A program made the position numbers and the translations under genes. A DNA stretch of 64,000 bases, taken from the NCBI RefSeq assembly GCF_900220975.1, contig NZ_OBQD01000015.1, forward strand, positions 1-64,000, written 5' to 3'. Origin of the DNA: Rhizobium subbaraonis. GTDB lineage: Bacteria > Pseudomonadota > Alphaproteobacteria > Rhizobiales > Rhizobiaceae. Every line of letters starts with the position of its first letter. Positions within the stretch are counted from its first letter, which is position 1. Shown here one piece after another: positions 1-7,721 of this stretch. The notes below the pieces were generated by a model. That model saw only the letters and a list, made by a program, of their open reading frames with translations. It was not told where the DNA came from and did no database searches.

Positions 1-452
1 ATGGCCGCCTTGATGAAGTCTGCGGGCGCTACGCGCCCTTGCCTCCATCAAGGCAATCCGGCCTTCAACAGGCCGCTTCCCAATGTGCTACGGGCCGGAG
101 TTCATCGCCAAGGCATTGCGGGAATGGATCGCGGCGGTGGGTGCCAAGACCGCCTACATCATGCCGGGCAGTCCGTGGGAAAACGGCTATTGCGAGAGCT
201 TCAATTCGAAGCTCCGTGACGAACTGCTCAACGGTGAAATCTTCTACACGCTCAAGGAGGCAAAGATCGTCATCGAAAACTGGCGACGTCACTACAACAC
301 CGTGCGGCCGCACTCATCGCTGGGCTACAGGCCACCGTCTCCCGAAGCCTCTGTTTGGCCTCGCCAAAACGGACCGGCATCAACGCCAGCGGTGGCCAGC
401 AGGCCAAGCATGCACTAACATTCCAACCGGATCACCCCATGGGGGCAGGCCA
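1..452 (+). mobile_element. IS3-family insertion sequence, right-hand remnant
   Basis: This is the distal part of an IS3-family element. It holds the C-terminal third of an OrfB transposase followed, just after its stop, by a short non-coding tail with the palindrome CCCCATGGGG and the terminal-looking string GGGGGCAGGCCA, which ends near 452. The left end is not in the window. The first ~80 bases do not continue the transposase frame (an in-frame stop lies at 14-16), so the copy was already rearranged or truncated before the window edge. The exact right boundary is inferred from the IS-like end and from where the downstream reading frame changes character. Confidence 0.6.
83..418 (+). pseudogene. 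IS3-family transposase OrfB, C-terminal fragment
   Basis: The translated fragment has the integrase-core signature GPEFIAKALREWI, then PGSPWENGYCESFNSKLRDE with the catalytic glutamate, and the C-terminal WRRHYNTVRPHSSLGYRPP typical of IS3-family OrfB (DDE transposase). The usual SDNGPEF, which carries the second catalytic aspartate, reads MCYGPEF here, and the upstream half of the protein is absent. No active enzyme can be made. It is a decayed or recombined transposase piece. Confidence 0.85.
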
Positions 453-663
453 TAAGGTTAGTGCCAGCTTGGTCGACGAGGCGGGCGCCGTAGTTGAAAA
501 GGTAAGCTGCAGGAAACCCGACGATGGCGCCAAGGTCACCTTCTCCCATCTCTGCAGATTCTCTCCTCCCAAGCTGGTCCGGGGCACCTACAAGCTGATC
601 GTTGGGGTGAAAGGGCTCACAGGCCAGACCACGGAGCAGGATTATGCTGTCCACCTGGAGTGA
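453..663 (+). pseudogene. 3' remnant of a gene cut by the IS element
   Basis: Immediately after the inferred IS end the frame encodes about 69 residues beginning KVSASLVDEAGAVVEKVSC and ending DYAVHLE. The stretch has alternating hydrophobic/polar residues like a beta-rich extracytoplasmic domain. It has no start codon or ribosome site of its own in the right place; the ATG at 439 lies inside the IS tail. It overlaps the next gene by 20 bases, so it was probably the first cistron of the operon that continues at 644. No family is recognised. Confidence 0.5.
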
Positions 664-1657
664 CCGCCTCAGGGCTCTTTCGTGGCGCAGAGTTTGGACT
701 TCCTTGTTTCTCGCGATTGCGTTGTCCTTGGGGGCTGTTGGTGCGATCAATCTCGTGCGAAAGCCGCAGACGTTCGCTGTCATCGATGCTCGCAGTGAGT
801 CCATGGAGTTCAAGGTTTTTAATCCAGAACTCTCGATCATCTACGGGAGTGGGTTTCGTATCAGCAGTTGGCCCACTGGCAGCAAGGACGGAGAATGTGC
901 GCAAGGCACGCTTCTGCCCGGAGTCATGTCCCAGGTGAGCTACCTTCGCATCGAGGAGCGAGAACTGGTGATCTTCGTCAACGGAAACGGCGAGTTGCGC
1001 CTTGAACACGGCGGCGCAGAGCCTTTCGATGGAGAAGTGGTGCTCTACACCGATGCGGAATGCGGGCAATTGACCACGAACAGGCTGCCCATCTGGGGGC
1101 CCGGGAAGATCGGCTCCGCGCTGTCAATGCGGAGTGACGGTCCGGGGCCGATACTGCTGGAAGGGAGTTTGACCACATTTGGGCGAACTGTTGATCTGTG
1201 GCCGTTTGGCCGCGGGGGAGCAATGTACTCGGCCGGGGAGCCGATCACCATCCCCTCGGGCGGCTACATCGAGAGCCATGGACTGGAAACACAGGATGCC
1301 GACCCGATACCCGTCGAGCAGACCGCGTTGTTCGGGTATGTGACGCTGTCGGACGAGCCCGGCCTTGGTGTGCATGTCACGACGGAAACACCGAGATTGC
1401 AGGTGTCCACTCCAGGCGTTCGGGAAAATTCAAGCCGAATTGAGGTCGGTCTCTTTGCCCAGGTCCTGAACGATCCAACGATACTGGCCGCACAACTGAC
1501 GCTTGTGCTTCTGGTTCTGCTCTGGCCCATTACAATCGACCTCGTCGGCCTCGCGGTCTCCGGCGCGGAAGAAAAAGCCCCGGTTGAAACAGGGGGGCCT
1601 GAGAACGTCCGGCAAGATCCGCCCCAAAACACAGCCTCCTTGAAGGATTTTGCATGA
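644..1657 (+). CDS. Two-pass membrane protein of unknown function, operon partner of a trypsin-like protein
   Basis: The 337-residue protein has a basic N-terminus, a hydrophobic segment at about residues 17-36, an extracytoplasmic region of roughly 245 residues, a second membrane segment near residues 283-306 (LAAQLTLVLLVLLWPITIDL) and a short acidic tail. This suggests an N-in, C-in protein with a large periplasmic domain. No catalytic motif is recognised. It overlaps the truncated gene upstream by 20 bases and the protease-like gene downstream by 4 bases (ATGA), which indicates a tight operon. A role linked to the downstream serine-protease-like protein is inference from position only. Confidence 0.7.
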   Translation: MLSTWSDRLRALSWRRVWTSLFLAIALSLGAVGAINLVRKPQTFAVIDARSESMEFKVFNPELSIIYGSGFRISSWPTGSKDGECAQGTLLPGVMSQVSYLRIEERELVIFVNGNGELRLEHGGAEPFDGEVVLYTDAECGQLTTNRLPIWGPGKIGSALSMRSDGPGPILLEGSLTTFGRTVDLWPFGRGGAMYSAGEPITIPSGGYIESHGLETQDADPIPVEQTALFGYVTLSDEPGLGVHVTTETPRLQVSTPGVRENSSRIEVGLFAQVLNDPTILAAQLTLVLLVLLWPITIDLVGLAVSGAEEKAPVETGGPENVRQDPPQNTASLKDFA

Positions 1658-2712
1658 AATCGCTTTTCGCCGCATCATTGGTAAGCCTGGTCGGCGCTTT
1701 GACTGCCGGGACGGCGGGCGTCGCGAAAGCGGAAACGGTTCTACTGGCACGCGGCGACGATACCTTCGGTCAGGGATGGCTGTTTCTTGATGCCGCCGGA
1801 CATTGCCGGGTGGTCACGCCGCGACACGTCTTGGAGACCTCCGACGGCAAACTCTCTCCGCCCGATCTTCTCGACAGCTTTGGCCAGATACATCCGACGC
1901 ACTCCCCCGTCGCTGCGAATAGTCCGGATCTCGACTTGGCCTTTGTCAGCGTCGGCGGCTCGTTGGCCCGAAATGGCTGCAGCCGGGATCGCGTGCGGTC
2001 AACACCACTTCAGACGATTATTGATAACTTGAAGCAGGCTCAACTGGATGTTTCCACCCAGACGGAGCGCCAGTCGATCACGGTGGCGATCCGTGCCGTT
2101 TCCAGAGATGACAGTGGCGGCGGTATCATCGCCGTCTCCAGCGTCGATCCCGACGTGACGTTTCAAAAGGGCATGAGTGGCGGGACCATCACCCACAACG
2201 GTCGACCGATTGCGATGCTTTTTGAGGTCGACAGCGACGAAGGCATTGGTGTTGCCATGCGTTATGACCTCATCGCAGCCGAACTGCAGAAACTGGAGAT
2301 CTCGCCGCGCGAACAGGCAGCGAGCCAGTTTCGCTTGGTCAACGATCTGGTTCTGGTCAAGGGGCGTATTGCGGAACAGGACAGTGGCCTGAGTGGATTT
2401 CTTGCCGGAAGGTCGCCTTTGAAGATCGACCTCGCTCCCGACAGGGTTGTGCTCCTGATGGATACTGGAAGCCGTACTGTGGTCAAAGGTCTCCGTTTGC
2501 GGGGGAAGGGGCTCACGGACAAGGGAGACCTGATTATCGAGACAGAGAAGGACCATGGCGGCTTTTCGCCAGGAAGCCGGTGCGCTCTGGCGGATGATGT
2601 CACATGCACCATGGCGCCCCGCCGTGCCACGCGTCTCCGGGTGACGATAAGCGGGGGCGGTACAGAAACCTATACGATTGATAGCCTTGAGCTCGTGGAA
2701 GGAGGTGCCTAG
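1654..2712 (+). CDS. Exported trypsin-like serine protease, probable
   Basis: The 352-residue protein has a signal peptide (MKSLFAASLVSLVGALTAGT..., likely cleaved after VAKA at about residue 26). A trypsin-fold catalytic set can be placed: His58 in CRVVTPRHV, Asp94 in DLDLAFV and Ser175 in KGMSGGTI, in the right order and roughly the right spacing. The C-terminal ~120 residues form a separate beta-rich, cysteine-containing region of unknown type. The start overlaps the stop of the upstream membrane-protein gene. The stop overlaps the stop of the convergent gene by 4 bases. The substrate is unknown. A proteolytically inactive binding protein of the same fold is the main alternative. Confidence 0.75.
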   Translation: MKSLFAASLVSLVGALTAGTAGVAKAETVLLARGDDTFGQGWLFLDAAGHCRVVTPRHVLETSDGKLSPPDLLDSFGQIHPTHSPVAANSPDLDLAFVSVGGSLARNGCSRDRVRSTPLQTIIDNLKQAQLDVSTQTERQSITVAIRAVSRDDSGGGIIAVSSVDPDVTFQKGMSGGTITHNGRPIAMLFEVDSDEGIGVAMRYDLIAAELQKLEISPREQAASQFRLVNDLVLVKGRIAEQDSGLSGFLAGRSPLKIDLAPDRVVLLMDTGSRTVVKGLRLRGKGLTDKGDLIIETEKDHGGFSPGSRCALADDVTCTMAPRRATRLRVTISGGGTETYTIDSLELVEGGA

Positions 2713-3425
2713 TTCTGCACCGGCGGCTTGTCGTTGTCGAACAGATGAAGCCGGACAGGGAACTGAAAGCCATCATTGATGTTGCAGGTGCCCATCCCCA
2801 CCAAGGTTAATGCGTCGTACTCAATGAATTCAAAGCTGCAGTTGCGAGGAATTCCCGAGAAAGAGACGCTTGTGACGATGTTGATTAGTCCCCCGCGAAT
2901 GTTGCCTGTTCCAATGAAATTCTTTTGACTGCTCTCACTCGGGTTCTCGTTCCGAGCCTTGACCTGAAATTCAAGCGCGTCGCTTGCTGGATACTCCGAC
3001 AACATGCTGAACTGGAATCCTTGTTGCCGCAGCATCTCAACCAGATCGTTGTTCGACCACTCCCGTATGGCCTCCTGGTCACTGCCATCAAACACTTTCT
3101 GAATTTCTTCGGGGAGTTCGGCACTTATGATGAATGTCCTGAAGCTTGCAAAATGCGCCCGCAGCGCCAGAGACCGCACATTGGGATCATCGACCTGGAA
3201 GGCGGTTCTGATCGCCAACTGGACCTCGGTGGCATCGCCTTTCTTCAGGATTTCCTCGAGTTGTGCCAGCCGCATCAGCGGGTCAGGGTCGTTGATCGCA
3301 TCGAGCACAGCCTGCAATTCGCCATAGCGCGTCGTAACGTCGGCCAAAGCGAATGGAGCCGCGGACACCATCGTGCCGAGTACTGCCATGGTCGATACCG
3401 CAAATCTTCTGAGAACGCTTTTCAT
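2709..3425 (-). CDS. Exported protein of unknown function
   Basis: From the ATG at 3425 the product is 238 residues with a clear signal peptide (MKSVLRRFAVSTMAVLGTMV..., cleavage near FALA). A longer start at 3455 would put ten residues ahead of the signal, so the internal start is preferred. The mature N-terminal half is helical and repeat-like (LQAVLDAINDPDPLMRLAQL), resembling short HEAT-type helices. The C-terminal half is beta-rich with two cysteines. The gene is convergent with the protease-like gene and ends on the overlapping CTAG. No family is recognised. Confidence 0.65.
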   Translation of the reverse strand: MKSVLRRFAVSTMAVLGTMVSAAPFALADVTTRYGELQAVLDAINDPDPLMRLAQLEEILKKGDATEVQLAIRTAFQVDDPNVRSLALRAHFASFRTFIISAELPEEIQKVFDGSDQEAIREWSNNDLVEMLRQQGFQFSMLSEYPASDALEFQVKARNENPSESSQKNFIGTGNIRGGLINIVTSVSFSGIPRNCSFEFIEYDALTLVGMGTCNINDGFQFPVRLHLFDNDKPPVQN

Positions 3426-3567
3426 TGCCCCTGCCTCAAAACTCAAATGATCCAACCACTACCAGCTTTCAGGTGACCTTTTTGTAAACACGGAGCCTGC
3501 CAGACGGCACATGCCCCGGTTCGTCGGTGATGGTCCTGGAGCAAGCTCTCCATGACCGGCGTCTGTC

Positions 3568-3735
3568 CATGGCGGTGGCCTCGGGCACCACTTGTACAGC
3601 GGCGGAGGCATCAGGCCATCTGTCGGAAGCGTCGGCGGCAACTATGGCAACGCGCTCGCCGAGACGATCAAAAAGAACTGCCTCCGCCAAACCCGCTGCG
3701 GTTCACAAGGAACGTGGCCATGCGTCGAAGTTATT
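3568..3735 (+). pseudogene. Decayed IS3-family transposase OrfB fragment
   Basis: The stretch GGGIRPSVGSVGGNYGNALA (from about 3598), followed by ETI, matches the AGI-PSVGSVGDSYDNALAETI signature of IS3-group OrfB. After it, GTWPCVEVIE resembles the GPWRSLEAVE segment that follows in intact copies. The residues before the signature are collapsed: HH is joined almost directly to YSGGG, so the GSQY...YTERL part is deleted. The catalytic D of DSYDNA is lost. It belongs to a different IS3 subgroup from the copy at the left edge. Confidence 0.7.
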
Positions 3736-3740
3736 GAGCC

Positions 3741-3781
3741 AGGCGAACAGGCGAAGCAGGCGAACAGGCGAACGGGTGAAC
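3741..3781 (+). repeat. Short tandem repeat of an 8-bp unit (AGGCGAAC)
   Basis: Five near-identical copies of AGGCGAAC follow each other: three exact, one with a terminal change plus one extra base, and a last one reading GGGTGAAC. The array lies at the 3' edge of the transposase remnant, so it may have grown by slippage in unselected DNA. Confidence 0.8.
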
Positions 3782-3843
3782 GACCCGCCGAACCCACCCT
3801 TGACACGCCCGCCATTCTCGCCGATGACTCCCACCGGCCATTC

Positions 3844-3900
3844 GCGGGTATGATGTAATGGTAGCCTGTCAGCTTCCCAAGCGGACAGCAAAGACTTGAG
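3844..3900 (+). pseudogene. tRNA-Gly(CCC) remnant, 3' half lost
   Basis: The 5' half is tRNA-like: acceptor strand GCGGGTA, a D-arm region with TAATGGTAGCCT, and anticodon arm TCAGC-TTCCCAA-GCGGA with anticodon CCC. The anticodon stem has one mismatch (GCGGA instead of GCTGA). After about 3885 the sequence no longer gives a T-arm with GTTC in place or a TACCCGC acceptor strand, and there is no CCA. The gene is therefore broken about half way, at the border of an AT-richer segment. The alternative, a very divergent functional tRNA, is unlikely because the acceptor stem cannot form. Confidence 0.6.
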
Positions 3901-3920
3901 TTCAAGTTTTGAGTTTACGA

Positions 3921-4733
3921 TTAAAAGATGGTTTTCACGATCTTTTCTGTACCTGCGACTAGATCCTGGATTTCTTCTTTGGTTGGTTCACGCCCCTTCG
4001 CATGGTCGCAGATGTTCCGGATATCTGCTAGGTGCTGAATATACCGCCACTGCGGAACGGTCGTAACGCTGGCATCTCTGAGTAGCTGGTTTAGGTCTGA
4101 AATGCCGGGGTTCTTTTTGCGAACCGGTACATTGTGTACGTCGCAGATGTGGTGAAGGTGCTTTTCGATTACCACTCCACAGATCGCTCCAGCCGCGCGC
4201 AAGTAACCCGCCTTCGCTAGGGCGTCAGCGGTTTCTACCTCTGAGTCGAATAGGTCTGCTTGCAAAACGCCTTTGAGGTCCATCAGAGTGGAATCCAAAG
4301 ACGTCCTCGCTGCTTTCACCATGTTTACTTGTTGTCGGAACTCGGGCAATGCGGCAGAGCCGTCGGCTATTACTGCTCCGTTCCGTGTGGTCCGAAGTCC
4401 CTGTAAATAGTCACGGATCATGTAATTTTGAAAGTCTATGTTTTTACGGCCCTTGGGTATCTCAAAATATGAGATAAAATCGGCCAATCTATCCGGTATG
4501 ACCTGTTTGATGAGCGCCTGAGCCTTGGAATACCATCCCTGATATTCGCTTCCAAAGTTTGGAAGACTTTTTAGCAGCTCATCCAATTTTTTTTCATTGC
4601 CGTCCAACGCCTGCAAAAAGGTTTTACGAAAATGGCTTGGATTGCAATTGTATTCCATCGCCCACATCAACATCTCGCCATCATGGATTAGTTTGTCCAG
4701 TTCCTCGGCAAATTTCTTTGTTCTTTCAGACAT
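3921..4733 (-). CDS. HEPN-like protein, candidate RNase or toxin domain, AT-richer gene
   Basis: The 270-residue soluble protein has no signal or membrane segment. Its last ~90 residues are helical and contain IRNICDHAKGREPTKEEIQD, in which Arg239-Asn240 and His244 form an R-N-x3-H motif of the kind that marks catalytic HEPN (R-x4-6-H) RNases and the related DUF4145-type proteins. The N-terminal 130 residues are not recognised. Codon use is visibly less GC-biased than in neighbouring genes, with many AAT, TTT and AAA codons. The gene lies alone between a broken tRNA-Gly and tRNA-Thr, with no obvious antitoxin-like partner. HEPN assignment is moderate; toxicity is inference. Confidence 0.6.
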   Translation of the reverse strand: MSERTKKFAEELDKLIHDGEMLMWAMEYNCNPSHFRKTFLQALDGNEKKLDELLKSLPNFGSEYQGWYSKAQALIKQVIPDRLADFISYFEIPKGRKNIDFQNYMIRDYLQGLRTTRNGAVIADGSAALPEFRQQVNMVKAARTSLDSTLMDLKGVLQADLFDSEVETADALAKAGYLRAAGAICGVVIEKHLHHICDVHNVPVRKKNPGISDLNQLLRDASVTTVPQWRYIQHLADIRNICDHAKGREPTKEEIQDLVAGTEKIVKTIF

Positions 4734-4803
4734 ACGTCACCTCAACACACAGTTGAGGAAACTTTCCTCGCGACCCTCGATGGCGTCAAGTGCCCCGCTC
4801 CCA

Positions 4804-4835
4804 TTTGTTCCGGTCGACTAGGAACAAACCGGAAC
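4804..4835. repeat. Nested inverted repeats upstream of the HEPN-like gene
   Basis: TTTGTTCC (4804-4811) pairs with GGAACAAA (4821-4828). The overlapping GTTCCGGT also pairs with ACCGGAAC further right, so two alternative hairpins are possible. The element lies about 70-100 bp upstream of the leftward gene at 3921-4733 and could be its operator or part of an old recombination site. No protein is known to bind it. Confidence 0.4.
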
Positions 4836-4961
4836 GCAACTGCACGGATTTTGCACTCCCGACCCGTGCAATTCACGCTTCGTTCCGTGCACTCATGCGC
4901 TTTCGCGTATCGATGCAATTTGATTGCGCTTGCGTAACGCGTTGTTTTCTTGAGGGGAAAA

Positions 4962-5036
4962 TGGTGCTGCTAGAGAGATTTGAACTCTCGGCCTCTCCCT
5001 TACCAAGGGAGTGCTCTACCCCTGAGCTATAGCAGC
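4962..5036 (-). tRNA. tRNA-Thr (anticodon GGT)
   Basis: On the minus strand a full cloverleaf can be drawn: acceptor GCTGCTA / TAGCAGC, D-arm GCTC...GAGC, anticodon arm CTCCC-TTGGTAA-GGGAG with anticodon GGT, T-arm GAGAG-TTCAAAT-CTCTC, discriminator A and encoded CCA. Its 3' end points left, toward the accessory strip with IS remnants and the HEPN-like gene, which is the side on which tRNA-targeting islands normally insert. Confidence 0.96.
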
Positions 5037-5192
5037 ATCTGGCGAAGCAGTTTGTCTGCATTCGCGTCAAGCGAGGCGCCTATTGCCACAGTCTTACCCC
5101 CTATGCAAGCCGCAAACGCATCATGGGGACAACAAATTCCCGAAAACGTCGCCATGCTTTTGCGCGCGGTCGTTTCGCGCTATCGATGGGGC

Positions 5193-5432
5193 ATGGAAGA
5201 CGACGAGAAGACAGGTGTGGGCAAACCGGCTGCGGCCGCAAATGGGACCGGCGCGAAGGCGCGGGAAAGCGAGGCTGTGCGGGCGCGGGCGGACGAGCGC
5301 AAGGCTCGACTTTCGAAGACGCTGCGCGACAATCTCGCCCGCCGCAAGCAGCAGGCGCGCGCGCGCCGTGCGGGTGCCGCCGATGACACCGATGGCCTGC
5401 CTGCCGCAAAATCGGACGAATCGGACGTCTAG
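5193..5432 (+). CDS. Small highly charged protein upstream of murA
   Basis: The 79-residue product from the ATG at 5193 is rich in Arg, Lys, Ala and Glu, with a probable helical or coiled core ERKARLSKTLRDNLARRKQQ and an acidic C-terminus. The longer frame running back across the tRNA is rejected because it overlaps an RNA gene. Small proteins with a similar TLRDNLARRK-type segment occur near murA in rhizobia. The function is unknown; the composition would suit nucleic-acid or ribosome contact, but that is inference. Confidence 0.55.
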   Translation: MEDDEKTGVGKPAAAANGTGAKARESEAVRARADERKARLSKTLRDNLARRKQQARARRAGAADDTDGLPAAKSDESDV

Positions 5433-5676
5433 AGTGCTTCCGGCGCCGATTCCGGCGTGAGGGGAAATGTGCACATCGATCAAGCCTCCCGGACCTGCGG
5501 CAGCGGTCTGGCGTGGCGGTTTCGGCGAGCGCCGGTCCCCTCGACGATATGGCCGCGCGCGGGCGGAAGGCTCACACGGCGCGGGAGGCTTCATTTTTGC
5601 GTTGCAATGCTCTAAGGAGGCCCATCTCCCGAGAGCCGGTTGTTTGAGAAAGGCGGGCGCAGTCCCGTAGGTACAC

Positions 5677-6969
5677 ATGGATCGTATCAGGATTGTAGGC
5701 GGAAACGAGCTCAAGGGCGTCATTCCCATTTCCGGTGCCAAGAACGCAGCCCTGCCGCTGATGATCGCCTCGCTCCTGACGGACGATACGCTGACGCTGG
5801 AAAACGTGCCGCATCTGGCCGACGTGGAGCAACTGATCCGCATCCTCGGCAACCACGGCGCCGACATCTCGGTCAACGGCCGCCGCGAGCGCCAGAGCGA
5901 GGGCTATTCGCGCACCATCCACTTCACCTCGCGAAACATCGTCGACACCACCGCTCCCTACGAGCTGGTCTCGCGCATGCGCGCAAGCTTTTGGGTCATA
6001 GGCCCGCTTCTTGCCCGCGAGGGCAGGGCGAAGGTATCGCTGCCCGGCGGATGCGCGATCGGCACGCGTCCCGTCGACCTCTTCATCGAGGGGCTGGCGG
6101 CGCTGGGCGCCAAGATCGAGATCGACGGCGGCTATGTCGAGGCGACCGCGCCAGATGGCGGCCTGATTGGCGCCCGATACACCTTCCCCAAGGTTTCGGT
6201 CGGTGCGACGCATGTGATGATGATGGCGGCGACGCTTGCCCGCGGCACCACCGTCATCGGCAACGCGGCCCGCGAGCCGGAGGTGCAGGACCTTGCTAAG
6301 TGCCTGAACGCCATGGGCGCGAAGATCACCGGTGCCGGTACGAGCACGATCACCATTGAAGGCGTCTCTTCGCTTTCGGGCGCCCGTCATCGGGTCCTTC
6401 CCGACCGCATCGAGACCGGCACCTATGCCATGGCGGTCGCCATGACCGGCGGCGACGTCGTGCTGGAAGGCACCGATATGCACCTGCTCGACACGGCCTT
6501 GGAGGCGATCCGCCGTGCCGGCGCCGAAATCACCGCCACCGAGAGCGGCATCCGCGTCGTGCGCAACGGCGCCGGCATCAAGCCGGTCGACATCGTCACC
6601 GATCCCTATCCCGGCTTCCCGACCGACCTCCAGGCCCAGTTCATGGGGCTGATGACGAAGTCGTCCGGCGTTTCGCATATCACCGAGACGATCTTCGAAA
6701 ACCGTTTCATGCACGTGCAGGAACTTGCCCGGCTTGGGGCCAAGATCTCGCTCTCCGGCCAGACGGCCAAGATCGAGGGCGTCGAGCGGCTGCGCGGCGC
6801 ACCGGTCATGGCGACGGACCTGCGTGCCTCCGTATCGCTCGTCATTGCAGGCCTTGCGGCCGAAGGCGAGACCATGGTTTCGCGCGTCTACCATCTCGAC
6901 CGTGGCTTCGAGCGGCTGGAAGAGAAGCTGACCCGGTGCGGCGCCTTGGTCGAGCGGGTCAGCGAGTGA
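5677..6969 (+). CDS. murA: UDP-N-acetylglucosamine 1-carboxyvinyltransferase MurA
   Basis: This cytoplasmic enzyme transfers enolpyruvate from PEP to UDP-GlcNAc, the first committed step of peptidoglycan synthesis. The 430-residue length is normal. [20 protein letters not shown] contains the conserved Lys22-Asn23 pair, and Cys126 in [15 protein letters not shown] is the residue attacked by fosfomycin, so the enzyme should be fosfomycin-sensitive. The protein shows the two inside-out alpha/beta domains throughout. It starts 244 bp after the small charged protein and is followed by the DUF2948 gene. Confidence 0.98.
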   Translation: MDRIRIVGGNELKGVIPISGAKNAALPLMIASLLTDDTLTLENVPHLADVEQLIRILGNHGADISVNGRRERQSEGYSRTIHFTSRNIVDTTAPYELVSRMRASFWVIGPLLAREGRAKVSLPGGCAIGTRPVDLFIEGLAALGAKIEIDGGYVEATAPDGGLIGARYTFPKVSVGATHVMMMAATLARGTTVIGNAAREPEVQDLAKCLNAMGAKITGAGTSTITIEGVSSLSGARHRVLPDRIETGTYAMAVAMTGGDVVLEGTDMHLLDTALEAIRRAGAEITATESGIRVVRNGAGIKPVDIVTDPYPGFPTDLQAQFMGLMTKSSGVSHITETIFENRFMHVQELARLGAKISLSGQTAKIEGVERLRGAPVMATDLRASVSLVIAGLAAEGETMVSRVYHLDRGFERLEEKLTRCGALVERVSE

Positions 6970-7183
6970 CGATTGAGACTGCGTGCTGCTGCCCGTCGCG
7001 CCGTAAGCCGGCGGGCCGGCAGTTGCGCTTGCCGGCATCCCGTCCTATCTCCTGAGAAAACAGTCGGCCCAAAGCCTTCATGCCGCATGCTTCGTGCGCC
7101 ACCCCGGCGACGGAACGGCGGCTTGAGCGGAGGGCGGCTTGGTGCACATGGCGCGGCCGCACGGGTCGCCGAAAAGGAGCATT

Positions 7184-7621
7184 ATGGACAGTCTAAAGCT
7201 GCTTGCGCTCGATGCGGACGACCTCTCGATCGTTTCCGCGCATCTGCAGGATGCGGTGTTCAAGGCGGAGGACGTCAGCTGGGACGCCCGGCATGGGGTT
7301 TTCTCCCTCGCCCTCAACCGTTTCGTCTGGGAAAAGGCCGGCAGGGGAGCCAAGGGCTTCGAACGCCGTCGCGCCATGATCGCCTTCAAGCGTGCGCAGG
7401 CGGCGCGTTCGATCGGCATCGACCGGAGCGACCGCGAAGCCGTGCTGTCGCTGCTGGCGATCCGCTTCACGCCGCAAGGAGAAGGGCCGGAAGGGACGGT
7501 CGAGCTCGTCATGTCCGGCGATGCCCAGTTCGCGCTCGACGTCGAATGCATCGAATGCCAGCTTGCAGATACCGGCGGAGCATGGGAAACCAGCTTGAAG
7601 CCGCGCCATCCGGCAGGCTAG
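7184..7621 (+). CDS. DUF2948 family protein
   Basis: The 145-residue protein starts MDSLKLLALDADDLSIVSAH at an ATG preceded by AAAAGGAG; the longer frame from 7139 lacks such a site. It matches DUF2948, a family found almost only in alphaproteobacteria between murA and hisD, as here. The features WDARHGVFSLALNRFVWE and FTPQGEGPEGTVEL are typical. The product is soluble and its biochemical role is unknown. The stop lies 100 bp before hisD. Confidence 0.88.
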   Translation: MDSLKLLALDADDLSIVSAHLQDAVFKAEDVSWDARHGVFSLALNRFVWEKAGRGAKGFERRRAMIAFKRAQAARSIGIDRSDREAVLSLLAIRFTPQGEGPEGTVELVMSGDAQFALDVECIECQLADTGGAWETSLKPRHPAG

Positions 7622-7721
7622 GCATCGCCGCATCCAGATGCGGCCCGAAGATTTCGTCGAGGGTCTTTCCCTCGGGCATGGCAAGGCGGAATCTCCCGCC
7701 AGACGACAGGACATATAAGCA

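Noticed and set aside
3896-3912. GAGTTCAAG string as a copy of the tRNA-Thr T-arm (attachment site)
   Set aside because: Only about eight bases match, and the flanks do not continue the tRNA 3' end, so it is not a credible att repeat.
4873-5192. Forward and reverse frames running over tRNA-Thr
   Set aside because: They overlap an intact tRNA; only the part from 5193 has coding character.
5433-5676. Possible small gene between the charged protein and murA
   Set aside because: The frames in this 244-bp gap are short, Arg/Gly-rich and lack ribosome sites; it is treated as the murA upstream region.
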